From NCBI GenBank assembly GCA_001872985.1, contig MNYA01000070.1, positions 1 to 15,275 of the forward strand: 15,275 nucleotides of DNA, written 5' to 3'. This DNA comes from a bacterium CG2_30_54_10. GTDB taxonomy: Bacteria > Muiribacteriota > Ozemobacteria > Ozemobacterales > Ozemobacteraceae. Shown here piece after piece: positions 1-7,199 of this stretch. Position 1 is the first letter of the stretch. Every line of letters starts with the position of its first letter. The notes beneath the pieces were generated by a model. The model had not been told where the DNA came from and ran no database searches. It saw only the letters and a program-made list of their open reading frames with translations. Both the position numbers and the translations under genes were made by a program.

Positions 1-677
1 AACGGCTCGCGATCCCCAAGAATCATTTCACGATAGACTTCATCGCCAACGATGTAGAGCTCATGATTGACGGCTATTCGAGCAAGCCTCGTAACCTCTT
101 CCTTGGTGAAAATTCGACCGGATGGGTTGCATGGGCTGTTTAAAAGGATTGCCCGAGTTCGTGGCGTGATCATCCTTTCGATCTCGTCCTCAGCAGGAAG
201 AACGAATCCTTCTTCCGCGTGGGTCGGGATGGCTTTCAAGACCCCACCCGCGATTGCGAGGAACCCTGCGTAGGGTGGAAAAAACGGCTCGATGCAAAGA
301 ACCTCATCTCCGGGATCGATGATTGCAAGAAAGGTATTCGTCAAGGCTTGTGAAGCACCCACCGTTACAACGACATTCTCCTTTTCGATGACGAGATGCC
401 CCACCCCACGCTGGTCAAAATGATTGTTCAAATAACGCGCGAAAGTTTCCCGGAGGTAGGTTTCGCCCTGGTAAGGAGAATAAACAATGTGCCCTTCCTT
501 TGCTTTGCTGAAAACGGTTTCGGGAAAAACTGAAATGCAAGGAATGTCCGGTTGCCCGATATTCAACTCGTAGACAGTCTTTCCTTCCTGCAAAAGTCTC
601 CTTGCAATTCCCATCATTTTTCTGATGGAAGTCGGCGCCAGACACTCGACCCGCTTGGCAAATTTCAAAGATTCCAT
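1..677 (-). CDS. PLP-dependent aminotransferase, class I/II (5' part, truncated by window edge)
   Basis: This is the N-terminal 225 residues of a fold-type I aminotransferase of the aspartate aminotransferase superfamily, which moves an amino group between an amino acid and a 2-oxo acid using pyridoxal phosphate. Visible family marks are NIGQPD near residue 39, YSPYQGE near 66, VTVGASQAL near 104 (phosphate-binding turn), NSPCNPSGRIF near 179 (the NP[ST]G motif whose Asn contacts the PLP ring oxygen) and GDEVYREM near 214 (Asp to the pyridine nitrogen, Tyr to O3'). The PLP-binding lysine lies beyond the window. The ATG at 677 is chosen because a G-rich Shine-Dalgarno (GGGGGGAA) lies 2-8 nt upstream and the protein starts where family members do. 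It is separated from the upstream ABC operon by a MITE and a hairpin, so it is probably transcribed on its own. The family is certain, but the substrate (Asp, aromatic, Ala) cannot be told from this half. Confidence 0.93.
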   Translation of the reverse strand, partial: MESLKFAKRVECLAPTSIRKMMGIARRLLQEGKTVYELNIGQPDIPCISVFPETVFSKAKEGHIVYSPYQGETYLRETFARYLNNHFDQRGVGHLVIEKENVVVTVGASQALTNTFLAIIDPGDEVLCIEPFFPPYAGFLAIAGGVLKAIPTHAEEGFVLPAEDEIERMITPRTRAILLNSPCNPSGRIFTKEEVTRLARIAVNHELYIVGDEVYREMILGDREP

Positions 678-698
678 TCTTCCCCCCACTGCTGACAA

Positions 699-728
699 AT
701 GATACTATTTTTTTCGAGACTGTAGCAA
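699..728 (-). promoter_or_regulatory. possible sigma-70 promoter of the aminotransferase gene
   Basis: On the minus strand TTGCTA (728-723) and TATCAT (704-699) are separated by 18 nt, just upstream of the aminotransferase start at 677. The -35-like TTGCTA is part of the terminal inverted repeat of the neighbouring MITE, while the -10-like hexamer lies outside it. The match is moderate (four of six bases in each box), so this is a candidate only. Confidence 0.25.
708..716. repeat. left copy of 9-bp direct repeat (putative target-site duplication)
   Basis: TTTTTTTCG here is repeated exactly at 868-876, directly flanking the MITE. The sequence is of low complexity, which weakens the case slightly. 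Confidence 0.55.
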
Positions 729-867
729 ATTGGCAGACGAATTGGTTGTTATGTCATTGCGAGGAGCGGAGCGACGAAGCAATTCCCTGGTAAGAAGAAG
801 ATTGCTTCGCTTCGCTCGCAATGACAGTGTTTGACAAAAAGTCTGTCTGTAAAGTTGCTACAGTGTC
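717..867. mobile_element. MITE-like palindromic element, 151 bp
   Basis: The termini carry a perfect 10-bp inverted repeat, ACTGTAGCAA (719-728) against TTGCTACAGT (855-864). The inverted symmetry continues inward with mismatches and becomes strong again at a core, 752-826, which starts TGTCATTGCGAG and ends CTCGCAATGACA. The nine bases TTTTTTTCG occur on both sides (708-716 and 868-876), as a target-site duplication would. There is no open reading frame of a transposase, so the element would be non-autonomous. The core resembles a 'GTCATTGCGAGGAGCG... GAAGCAATCT' repeat that I recall from many unrelated bacterial genomes. A second core copy is at 7200-7271. Confidence 0.75.
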
Positions 868-876
868 TTTTTTTCG
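868..876. repeat. right copy of 9-bp direct repeat (putative target-site duplication)
   Basis: This is an identical match to 708-716 on the other side of the MITE. The bases beyond it differ (A at 717 against T at 877, A at 707 against C at 867), so the duplication is exactly nine bases. Confidence 0.55.
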
Positions 877-980
877 TAACTTCTCAATAAAGGGGGGCCC
901 GCGCGAATGCCACTAAGGCCTTGTTAAGAAATAACTGTTACATTCTGGTTCATCGACCGGCCATAAGGGGCGGGAAAAGC

Positions 981-1002
981 AATAACCATTGTCATGGTTA
1001 TT
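981..1002 (-). terminator. hairpin, probable terminator of the ABC/DUF4340 operon
   Basis: AATAACCAT (981-989) and ATGGTTATT (994-1002) form a perfect 9-bp stem with a 4-nt loop. It begins 12 bp after the DUF4340 stop codon in transcript direction. On the minus strand the stem is followed by GCTTTTCCC, which gives only a short U run, so it is a weak intrinsic terminator or an mRNA 3'-end stabiliser. Confidence 0.5.
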
Positions 1003-1014
1003 ACTTAACGGCCC

Positions 1015-2583
1015 CTACGAGCCGGAAGAAACCGTTGGAATGTGGGTGGTGGTGGCCGGACTGACGCTTAGCGAAGCAATGCCGCCGCTCGGCGATACCG
1101 CACCTATGCTCGACGAAGGGGTACCGATCCGCGATGAAGTGGTACCGATGCTCGACGAGGCGATCGCAGGCGATCTCGGGGCGGCAACCGGCTTCGGAGT
1201 GGCGGCATCCAACAACGATTTGAATGCCTCGAACGTTTGTATCGGCACCTGAAATATCTCATTTTCTCCATTCACGATGATTGAGACCTCAGTCCCATTG
1301 CCCTTCCCCAAAAAGACCTTCCGTGAACCGGATGCGGTAATCAACTCGAAAGAGGCGGCAGTGTCGAGGTCTTTCAACCCCAAACGCTCTCCATCACGCA
1401 ATTCCAAAGGAAGAAAGGTTCTTACGTTATTATTCAGGTAGGCTTTGACCAGCCCCAGAACTTTCCCATCATCGATCTTCTCACCTCGGCACATCCATGT
1501 CGAGCTGGCGTGGTCGATTTGAAAGGTCGCGGTTCCGTTTCCAAGAACGATCCGGGAAACCTCATTCTCACGAACTCTCGGAAGTTCCTTCGTCCGGACT
1601 TTGTTCAAACCCTTTTCGAGCAGAGCAAGCGCGGTTTCGTTCACCGCGAAGACATTCGGCCTGTCGCCGCGTTTCACGAAAACCTCCCCGCCTTCCAAAC
1701 GCCCGGCCAGAAGTTCGAACGCAGAATTTCCGGAACCGCCAAGAACGGCCCTGAACCTTGGCTTCAAGAAGCCGAAATCATCTTTTTCCGCCGGTTGGTC
1801 GTTTACGAATCGGCTGATTTTCAGTTCATGGATTCCAGCCAACAACCCGGAAACCTCCTGAATGTCGGCATCCAATTCTCGCGGTGAAACTATCTTCCAT
1901 TCAAGATTTTTCTGATGTTCAAGATGGATGGTTTCCGAACCTATCGTCAAGGTAATCGAACCAACTTCCGCGAAATCCTCGTGAAAAATTTTCTTGGACC
2001 GAAGATCGTTGAACCCTTTTTTGAATGCCGCCGCCACAGATCCTGGGACAAGATAAACGGCCGGGTCACCTGCTTTTCGAAAATAATTCGAGCCTCCGAC
2101 GGGCGAAGAATCACCCAATGAAAAACTCACTGTACCAGAACCGGACTCGATAGTGAGTTCGGGAGACTGCGTTCCGAGGCCGTAACACGCGGTATCTGTA
2201 GCATTCAAGCTGATGATGGCCTCGGAACTCAAATCTTCAAAACACTTGAGAGCGCCGACGATCTCGTCTTCATCTCCACGAACTTCCTTTGGTTGAGTCA
2301 CGAACCATTGCGCGGCTGATGCGACCGATGCCCCCGGCCGGATTTCCACACGAACTTCCGCTCGCCCAGCTTGACCAGACTGTACAGTCTGCCCGACTTG
2401 CCCAGCCTGCCCGGTTTGCTTCCAAGTAGCAATCTTGACGCTTTTCACATCGACCTTGGCCAACTCGACGGGCTTGTCCTTGCCTGGGTCAAGCTTTTCC
2501 TCGACCTCGTATTTGCTAGCGTAAATTCCCAAAAGAACGAAAACAATTAGGGCTATGGCTGTCGGAAAAGTGCGCTTCTTCAT
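1015..2583 (-). CDS. DUF4340 domain protein, membrane-anchored periplasmic
   Basis: A 522-residue protein with one N-terminal transmembrane anchor (about residues 7-22) followed by a large extracytoplasmic region that looks like two related beta-rich DUF4340 units. These read as 'gs..i.l......W.i..P...dad...v..ll..l' and include LEWKIVSPRELDADIQEVSG near 210. DUF4340 proteins usually sit beside GldG-like ABC auxiliary proteins, as here, but their role is not known. The ATG at 2583 has AGGAGG 8 nt upstream, and it starts 2 nt after the stop of the upstream gene, so translation is coupled. Two low-complexity parts stand out: a collagen-like Gly-Gln-X run (residues 58-74) and a Ser/Thr/Pro-rich C-terminal tail with three 7-residue repeats. 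It is the last gene of the operon. Confidence 0.85.
   Translation of the reverse strand: MKKRTFPTAIALIVFVLLGIYASKYEVEEKLDPGKDKPVELAKVDVKSVKIATWKQTGQAGQVGQTVQSGQAGRAEVRVEIRPGASVASAAQWFVTQPKEVRGDEDEIVGALKCFEDLSSEAIISLNATDTACYGLGTQSPELTIESGSGTVSFSLGDSSPVGGSNYFRKAGDPAVYLVPGSVAAAFKKGFNDLRSKKIFHEDFAEVGSITLTIGSETIHLEHQKNLEWKIVSPRELDADIQEVSGLLAGIHELKISRFVNDQPAEKDDFGFLKPRFRAVLGGSGNSAFELLAGRLEGGEVFVKRGDRPNVFAVNETALALLEKGLNKVRTKELPRVRENEVSRIVLGNGTATFQIDHASSTWMCRGEKIDDGKVLGLVKAYLNNNVRTFLPLELRDGERLGLKDLDTAASFELITASGSRKVFLGKGNGTEVSIIVNGENEIFQVPIQTFEAFKSLLDAATPKPVAAPRSPAIASSSIGTTSSRIGTPSSSIGAVSPSGGIASLSVSPATTTHIPTVSSGS
1102..1164 (-). repeat. 21-bp tandem repeat, three units, in the DUF4340 gene
   Basis: Three consecutive 21-bp units (1102-1122, 1123-1143, 1144-1164) encode SSSIGAV, SSRIGTP and SSSIGTT when read in reverse order. 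The units share ACC(G/T)AT(G/C)C and (C/T)GA(C/T)GA blocks. They lie in the disordered C-terminal tail. Confidence 0.7.
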
Positions 2584-2585
2584 TT

Positions 2586-4184
2586 TCACACCCTCCTACG
2601 GGACCACCACACACCGGCCCCGATCATTATTACCAATAATGGCGAAACAACTACCGAAAGTATCAGGATCCGGTTCGCCGCCTCTTTATCCAGAACGACC
2701 GGCGAAAATTCAACCGTCTTCGCGTGTATCGCGATCTTATCATCCTGGCCAGCTAACCAGTTAACGGTGTTCACCATCAGATCGGCATTGCCTTGATACT
2801 GAAGCATGTTATTCGATGCGAAATCGGAATCCCCGAAGAAAACCGCCCGACTTCCGCTGGCCGGTCCCTTTGGCTCGAATGCCACACCAAGGTTTAGCGG
2901 CCCGCGAACATCGGTCTGCGGGTTGAAGTCGATTTTGCCCGACATTACCTCATCCATCTTGCGTTTCCCAAAGGGGCCATCGCCCGAGGTCAGAAAGGGT
3001 GTCGCCTTCCAAGCGTCCTTTGCTTCAAAGGTGATACCACGGCACATCTGCATCACGCACCCCGAATTTTTCTCGAGCTGGTCCTTCACGATCGGATGAA
3101 ACTGATACGTGGGAATTATGACAACAGGGCTGTTGCTGGCCCTGGCGGGATTGATGATTATTTCAGAGTTGAACAAAACCCCGTAGGTTTCGGTCAGGAA
3201 GGCTTCGAATTCGGGGGATTTGCTTTCAGGATCCATGGTGACCAGAAGTTGCCCTTTGCGGTTAACGCAGAAATCCTTCAAAGCCTGGATCTCCGAAGGG
3301 TGGAAAGACTTTTTTGGGGAAATGATTCCGACGATCTGGGTATCAGTTCCGATCCCATCAGCAAGGTTGACCTCGGAAACCACGAAATTTTCCTTCTCAA
3401 GATATTTCTGTATTCCCGCAAAACCTTGGGGATTGAACGAAGACAGGCCCGGCTCTTCATGGCCCTTCACGAACTGGACTTTGCGCCTTGTTCCAGCGGT
3501 AACGTTCATGATGGCCGAGGTGAGAGCCTGTTCGCCTTGGAATTTGGGAGTCTCAGCTTGCCTGGCGTAAGGGTTGGGCATGATGAAAATCTCATTCTGG
3601 AAAATGTCTTTCCGGCTGCTCTGGCATTGGACAACCACGGTTCCCATGTTGTTGACCCCCATTGCCCGGCAGGTTAATGGATCTCTTCGGGGATCTACCA
3701 TGCTGAACTGAAGCCGGTCCGTGTGTCTGCGGTACTCCTTTATCAGGTCATCCATCATTCCGGTTTCAACGGCGCCGACCGGGAAAAAAGCGGTTATTTT
3801 GACGTCTTTATCAAGCTTTCCAAGCAACTTTATCGTGCTGTCTGAAATCGAGAAAAGTTGGTCTCTCGTGAAATCATACCGATAGTTTCGCCTGAAAGCG
3901 ATGTGTGTGAGCAGGACTCCGATGCCGATGAAGGCAATCACGAGAAGGGCATCGTTTACCCAGAGCCAAGACTTCCGGCTGGTGAAGAGATCCTTCAGCA
4001 AGGTCGGAGAGATGATAAAAGCAAGCAACAAAAGGCCCCCGCCAGTTCCCAAAACCGAGTAGGCAACGGTCGTTTTGCTGGGATACATCTGAAAGCTAAC
4101 GAACCCTGAAAGCAGCCCGATCAGCCCAGCCAAAAACAAAATGAAGGGAACCTGGGAACTTGTGTCAATTCTTCTCTGCGCCAT
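2586..4184 (-). CDS. GldG-family ABC transporter auxiliary/substrate-binding protein
   Basis: A 532-residue protein of the GldG / ABC_transp_aux type. The N-terminal part has three hydrophobic helices (about residues 8-25, 32-55 and 74-95). A long extracytoplasmic domain begins with the family pattern RYDFTRDQLFSISDSTIKLL near residue 105 and continues with DKDVKITAFFP near 128 and VQFVKGHEEPGL near 236. One C-terminal helix (about 505-525) is followed by a WWSRRR stop-transfer sequence. The ATG at 4184 is preferred over the upstream GTG because GGAGGT lies 7 nt before it and spans the stop codon of the permease gene, 5 nt away. In Bacteroidetes such proteins serve gliding motility, but homologs occur widely in non-gliding bacteria, so the name implies family only. 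It probably forms a complex with the permease and ATPase encoded upstream. Confidence 0.87.
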   Translation of the reverse strand: MAQRRIDTSSQVPFILFLAGLIGLLSGFVSFQMYPSKTTVAYSVLGTGGGLLLLAFIISPTLLKDLFTSRKSWLWVNDALLVIAFIGIGVLLTHIAFRRNYRYDFTRDQLFSISDSTIKLLGKLDKDVKITAFFPVGAVETGMMDDLIKEYRRHTDRLQFSMVDPRRDPLTCRAMGVNNMGTVVVQCQSSRKDIFQNEIFIMPNPYARQAETPKFQGEQALTSAIMNVTAGTRRKVQFVKGHEEPGLSSFNPQGFAGIQKYLEKENFVVSEVNLADGIGTDTQIVGIISPKKSFHPSEIQALKDFCVNRKGQLLVTMDPESKSPEFEAFLTETYGVLFNSEIIINPARASNSPVVIIPTYQFHPIVKDQLEKNSGCVMQMCRGITFEAKDAWKATPFLTSGDGPFGKRKMDEVMSGKIDFNPQTDVRGPLNLGVAFEPKGPASGSRAVFFGDSDFASNNMLQYQGNADLMVNTVNWLAGQDDKIAIHAKTVEFSPVVLDKEAANRILILSVVVSPLLVIMIGAGVWWSRRRV

Positions 4185-4189
4185 TTTTC

Positions 4190-4900
4190 TTACCTCCACC
4201 GATCCGATTCAAGTACCCTGGTCGTCAGGAACAGAAAGGTAATTGTGAAGACCAAAAAGAAGATCACGTTTCCTGAATCAACAATTCCTTTCAGGAACTC
4301 CGAAAACCGATCGAACAGGGAAAGCTTGCCAAGCACCTCCCCGAGCGAGTTTTCAAGGGCAGTTTTCGCCCAACCGCAAAGCCAGAAAAGTAGGAGACCT
4401 CCGAAACTAATCATCGCAGACATGACTTGGTTCTCGGTCACCGAGCTGGCAAACAACCCCAGCGAAATGAATGCCGCACCCAAGAGAATAATCCCGATGT
4501 ATCCGCTGATTATTGGCCCCCAATCAAGGTTTTGAGCGTAGCTCCAGAGAATTCCCGGATACTGGAATGTAAGAATGATCAGCATTAGATAAAGAATAAA
4601 GCATGCCAGGAATTTCCCGATCACTATCTCGACCGGCGAAATCGGCGACGTTAGAAGAAGTTCGATCGTATTCGACCGCCGTTCCTCGCTTATCAGCCTC
4701 ATTGTCAGAACTGGTGAAACCAGCAAAAGAATGAAGGCTGCATTGTAGAGAAGAGGTTGCAGAGTTGCTACCTTGCTCGTCACCAGAACGATCCAGAACA
4801 GATAACCTACAACCAGCAGAAAAGACGAAAAAACGATATAAGCAACCGGGGAATAGAAAAAAGTCTGCAGCTCTTTGCGCATAATTGCCAGGATCTTCAT
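4190..4900 (-). CDS. ABC-2 type transporter permease, GldF-like
   Basis: A 236-residue inner-membrane protein with six hydrophobic segments (about residues 15-37, 49-68, 95-117, 133-155, 163-180 and 211-230). The cytoplasmic loop after the second helix carries the diagnostic EERRSNTIELLLTSPISPVE stretch (about 72-91) that couples to the ATPase in ABC-2/GldF permeases. Its length is usual for the family. The ATG at 4900 has AAGGAGGG 7 nt upstream and overlaps the ATPase stop codon as ATGA, so the two subunits are translationally coupled. It should form the transmembrane pore with the ATPase. The substrate is unknown. Confidence 0.92.
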   Translation of the reverse strand: MKILAIMRKELQTFFYSPVAYIVFSSFLLVVGYLFWIVLVTSKVATLQPLLYNAAFILLLVSPVLTMRLISEERRSNTIELLLTSPISPVEIVIGKFLACFILYLMLIILTFQYPGILWSYAQNLDWGPIISGYIGIILLGAAFISLGLFASSVTENQVMSAMISFGGLLLFWLCGWAKTALENSLGEVLGKLSLFDRFSEFLKGIVDSGNVIFFLVFTITFLFLTTRVLESDRWR

Positions 4901-5856
4901 GCTGCTTCCCTCCTTTCGCTGCTTGACGGCTCATCCGTGTGTGTCAATTTCAGGAAGACCTCTTCAAGAGAGGCGCGGGACGGAGTGATTTCGGTGAAAA
5001 GATGTCCCTTCCCGACCACCGCACGGAAAACCTTCTCGTAGGCTGCCTCCGCGGGCAGAGTGAGATCGAAAAAAACGTGCTCTCCCCGAACGGACTCGTG
5101 CTCGACCCGAACGCCCTCCACCGACTCGACCGCCTTTTTCCAATCGATGCCGGCCGGCTTCAAACCAATCTTGAACCTGGTCGAGTTAGAGCCCTTCTGT
5201 TCGAGGTTTTCAACCGAATCAACCGCCACAATCCGGCCTTCGTTGATTATCGCCACGCGCTTGCAGGTCATGCTGACCTCGGGAAGAATGTGAGTCGACA
5301 AAATTACCGTGTGGTCGGCCGAAAGATTCTGGATCAAGCCACGGATTTCGATGATCTGGTTCGGATCCAGGCCAACCGTCGGCTCATCCAAAATCAGAAC
5401 CTCCGGATCGTGTAAAAGCGCTTGGGCCAGCCCGACACGCTGACGGTAACCTTTCGACAACGTGCCGATAACCCGGTCGATATGATCTCCCAGTGCGGTT
5501 CGCACCACCGCGCTGTCAACCTTGGCTCGCTTCATCTTTACGGGGATCTCGCGAATATCGGCTATGAAGTTTAGGTAGGATCTTACCGTCATTTCAGGGT
5601 AAAGAGGCGGTGTTTCCGGCAGGTAGCCGAGTCTGCGCCGCACTTCGAGGGAGTTTTCGAAAACATCAAAGCCCGCTACGGTAGCCGTACCCGTAGTGGC
5701 GGGAATGAAACAAGTCAAAACACGCATTGCGGTCGTTTTCCCTGCGCCGTTGGGACCGAGCAGCCCAAGAACTTCCCCTTTCCCGACCGAAAAAGACACC
5801 CCGTCGAGGGCGCAAAAATTACCGTAATATTTCGTAACGCCTGATAATTCGATCAC
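4897..5856 (-). CDS. ABC transporter ATP-binding protein, GldA/CcmA-type
   Basis: A 319-residue ATPase. It has Walker A GPNGAGKTT (34-42), a YLPETPPLYPEMT segment in place of a classical Q-loop (79-90, usual for this subfamily), ABC signature LSKGYRQR (133-140), Walker B VLILDEP (153-159), a D-loop after GLDP, and switch His189 in STHILPEV. A C-terminal extension of about 100 residues ends in an acidic/charged tail. The GTG at 5856 is chosen because AGGAGG lies 8 nt upstream and the protein then starts MIELSGVTKYYG, exactly at the first ABC strand. Longer readings to 5997 add residues with no family resemblance. First gene of the operon; it overlaps the permease by 4 nt. Confidence 0.94.
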   Translation of the reverse strand: MIELSGVTKYYGNFCALDGVSFSVGKGEVLGLLGPNGAGKTTAMRVLTCFIPATTGTATVAGFDVFENSLEVRRRLGYLPETPPLYPEMTVRSYLNFIADIREIPVKMKRAKVDSAVVRTALGDHIDRVIGTLSKGYRQRVGLAQALLHDPEVLILDEPTVGLDPNQIIEIRGLIQNLSADHTVILSTHILPEVSMTCKRVAIINEGRIVAVDSVENLEQKGSNSTRFKIGLKPAGIDWKKAVESVEGVRVEHESVRGEHVFFDLTLPAEAAYEKVFRAVVGKGHLFTEITPSRASLEEVFLKLTHTDEPSSSERREAA

Positions 5857-5986
5857 AACTCGACCCTCCTGTGCATCAGTTGAAAAACAGTCGCATCGCC
5901 GTCGTCTTTTGACCCCGAACCATGGAAAAAGTTCCCACTTTCTTCGACCGGTTTTAACGCGACAAACAAGCAAACCTGTTTTTAAA

Positions 5987-6069
5987 GCGCAAAGCACACA
6001 AAGGTCGCAAAGGGAAAAAATGAAAATTTGCTTAAAACCCTTTATTCAACGGTCTTTGCGTGCGTTGCG
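5987..6069. repeat. imperfect inverted repeat, interspersed-repeat type
   Basis: The left arm GCGCAAAGCACACAAAGG (5987-6004, continuing to about 6013) matches the reverse complement of the right arm ending in GGTCTTTGCGTGCGTTGCG (6051-6069) with a few mismatches. An A/T-rich centre separates the arms. The sequence resembles the 'CGCAAAGACGCAAAG' palindromic repeats I recall from intergenic regions of various bacteria. It would sit in the 5' leader of the ABC operon. Confidence 0.6.
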
Positions 6070-6095
6070 ATCGTTGTGGTCAATATTAGTCAGTT

Positions 6096-6101
6096 ATTAT
6101 A
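6096..6101 (-). promoter_or_regulatory. possible -10 box for the ABC operon
   Basis: TATAAT reads exactly on the minus strand at 6101-6096, 240 bp upstream of the ATPase GTG. The region 16-18 nt upstream has no good -35 (GCCTGG), so this is a weak candidate. The leader would include the inverted repeat at 5987-6069. Confidence 0.25.
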
Positions 6102-6152
6102 GAACACGACTTGTGTACCCAGGCGCCCCGCCGACGCCCCTATGCTGGTGAT

Positions 6153-6935
6153 TCAGGCTTCTTTGGTAATCTCCGCTACCTCGATCTTGTCGGCCAATTG
6201 AACCAATTTCTCGATCACCCTGAGGTATTGCTCGTAGAACTTTAAAAGGTTGTATTTGTCAGATATCCGCAACAAGCCCATCTTCTGCCGTAAACTGTCA
6301 GTAAGGATGCCAGGTTCCAACTGAAATTGCTCCTCAGCCGTTGAGACCACCACATCCTTGCGAACTGACGGGTTCAATCCCTTGAGGAACAGCAACCCCC
6401 GAAGCAGCGGAAAAATCGTGTTAAATGAACGGGAAAGCATCGATTCAAAGGTGCGCAGTGATTCCCCGGAGGCGATGAACTCGGTTCGAGCCTCTGCCAT
6501 TTTGGTTCGAAGCATCTGCTCAACCTGAATTCGCAAATAGGTTTTTTCAATCGGAATCGTCTTGAACGGGTCCGGCCCGAAAAGAATCCTGTGGTTGTCT
6601 CGTATCTCCATGAAAAGCAAGGGAAACACGTCGAGCGACCGTTCGAGATCGTTGGTCGTGAAAATTCGCGGCACATCGAATCCGCGCGTCATCCATTGTT
6701 CCATGGGAACAGACATCACCTTTAATTGCGTAACGGTGATGTTCTTGAAAACCAGTACCATGTTAATATTCGATCGTGCATAAACGTAATCGCCCGATAC
6801 CGCGCTCCCAAAGGACGCCACTGTTTGCAGGTCATCCCCCAGAAGCCGGATCATCTCCTGAGCGAATGGGTCGAAAACGGTCTCCGGATTCTGCGGAACA
6901 TTTCTGATCTTGGCCAAAAGGGTTTCAAACATCAT
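6153..6935 (-). CDS. nucleotidyltransferase-fold protein with altered active site
   Basis: A 260-residue soluble protein. Residues 42-62 follow the minimal nucleotidyltransferase pattern, FGSAVSGDYVYARSNINMVL, in which GS and the downstream GD are kept. The metal-binding Asp-X-Asp expected in 'SDIDLLV' is Asn56-Ile-Asn58. A later PLLFMEIRDNHRILFGPDPF stretch (about 124-143) matches the region of the third acidic residue, and the rest is helical. With both catalytic aspartates replaced it is probably not an active nucleotidyl transferase. It may bind nucleotide or act as a regulator. The start is set by GGAGG at 6940-6944, with ATG codons at 6935 (4 nt away) and 6932 (7 nt away); either could be used. 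A GTG at 6989 has no comparable site. It is monocistronic by position, with gaps of 296 and over 560 bp on its two sides. Confidence 0.8.
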   Translation of the reverse strand: MMFETLLAKIRNVPQNPETVFDPFAQEMIRLLGDDLQTVASFGSAVSGDYVYARSNINMVLVFKNITVTQLKVMSVPMEQWMTRGFDVPRIFTTNDLERSLDVFPLLFMEIRDNHRILFGPDPFKTIPIEKTYLRIQVEQMLRTKMAEARTEFIASGESLRTFESMLSRSFNTIFPLLRGLLFLKGLNPSVRKDVVVSTAEEQFQLEPGILTDSLRQKMGLLRISDKYNLLKFYEQYLRVIEKLVQLADKIEVAEITKEA

Positions 6936-7071
6936 TGGTCCTCCAACGGATTTAAAAATGCCACTAATAACCTGGAAAGTATAACTCACCTTAGTTGTTT
7001 TTGTTGATCATGGTTTATACCATAGAGGGATCTGCAAAATCTAACATTATCAGCTTTTGTAGTATCTACTA

Positions 7072-7114
7072 AATAATTCGGGGAAACTCAATGATTCCTG
7101 GCGCAAGAGATTTC
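7072..7114. repeat. 43-bp interspersed repeat, copy 1
   Basis: This segment matches 15059-15101 at 41 of 43 positions in the same orientation (differences at 7081/15068 and 7097/15084). It includes GGAAACTCAATGATT and CTGGCGCAAGAGATTTC. Beyond it the two loci diverge. In copy 2 it forms the 3' end of a serine-recombinase remnant. Confidence 0.8.
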
Positions 7115-7199
7115 TCCCTTCGGTCGAAATGGGGCGCATTCCAAAAAAGAGGCAGCCGGTCGGAAGAACAGCAGTGGCAGCGCATCAACGAAGAAGGAA

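Larger units (their letters stand above)
5857..6152. other. intergenic leader region of the ABC operon
   Basis: This 296-bp gap between the nucleotidyltransferase-like gene and the ABC ATPase gene holds no coding sequence I can support. It contains an imperfect inverted repeat (5987-6069) and a TATAAT on the minus strand (6101-6096). A GC-rich patch follows the stop of the upstream gene (6121-6140, with a GGCGCC palindrome), but I cannot show a proper terminator there. Confidence 0.6.

Noticed and set aside
3096..3677. 193-codon plus-strand open frame
   Set aside because: It lies wholly opposite the GldG-like gene, has no recognisable domain and follows that gene's codon periodicity.
2586..5856. 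Gliding-motility (gld) function for the ABC operon
   Set aside because: The family resemblance is real, but GldA/F/G-like exporters with DUF4340 occur in many non-gliding bacteria and no other gld genes are seen.
5857..5997. N-terminal extension of the ABC ATPase
   Set aside because: Strong AGGAGG before the GTG at 5856, and the extension has no family resemblance.
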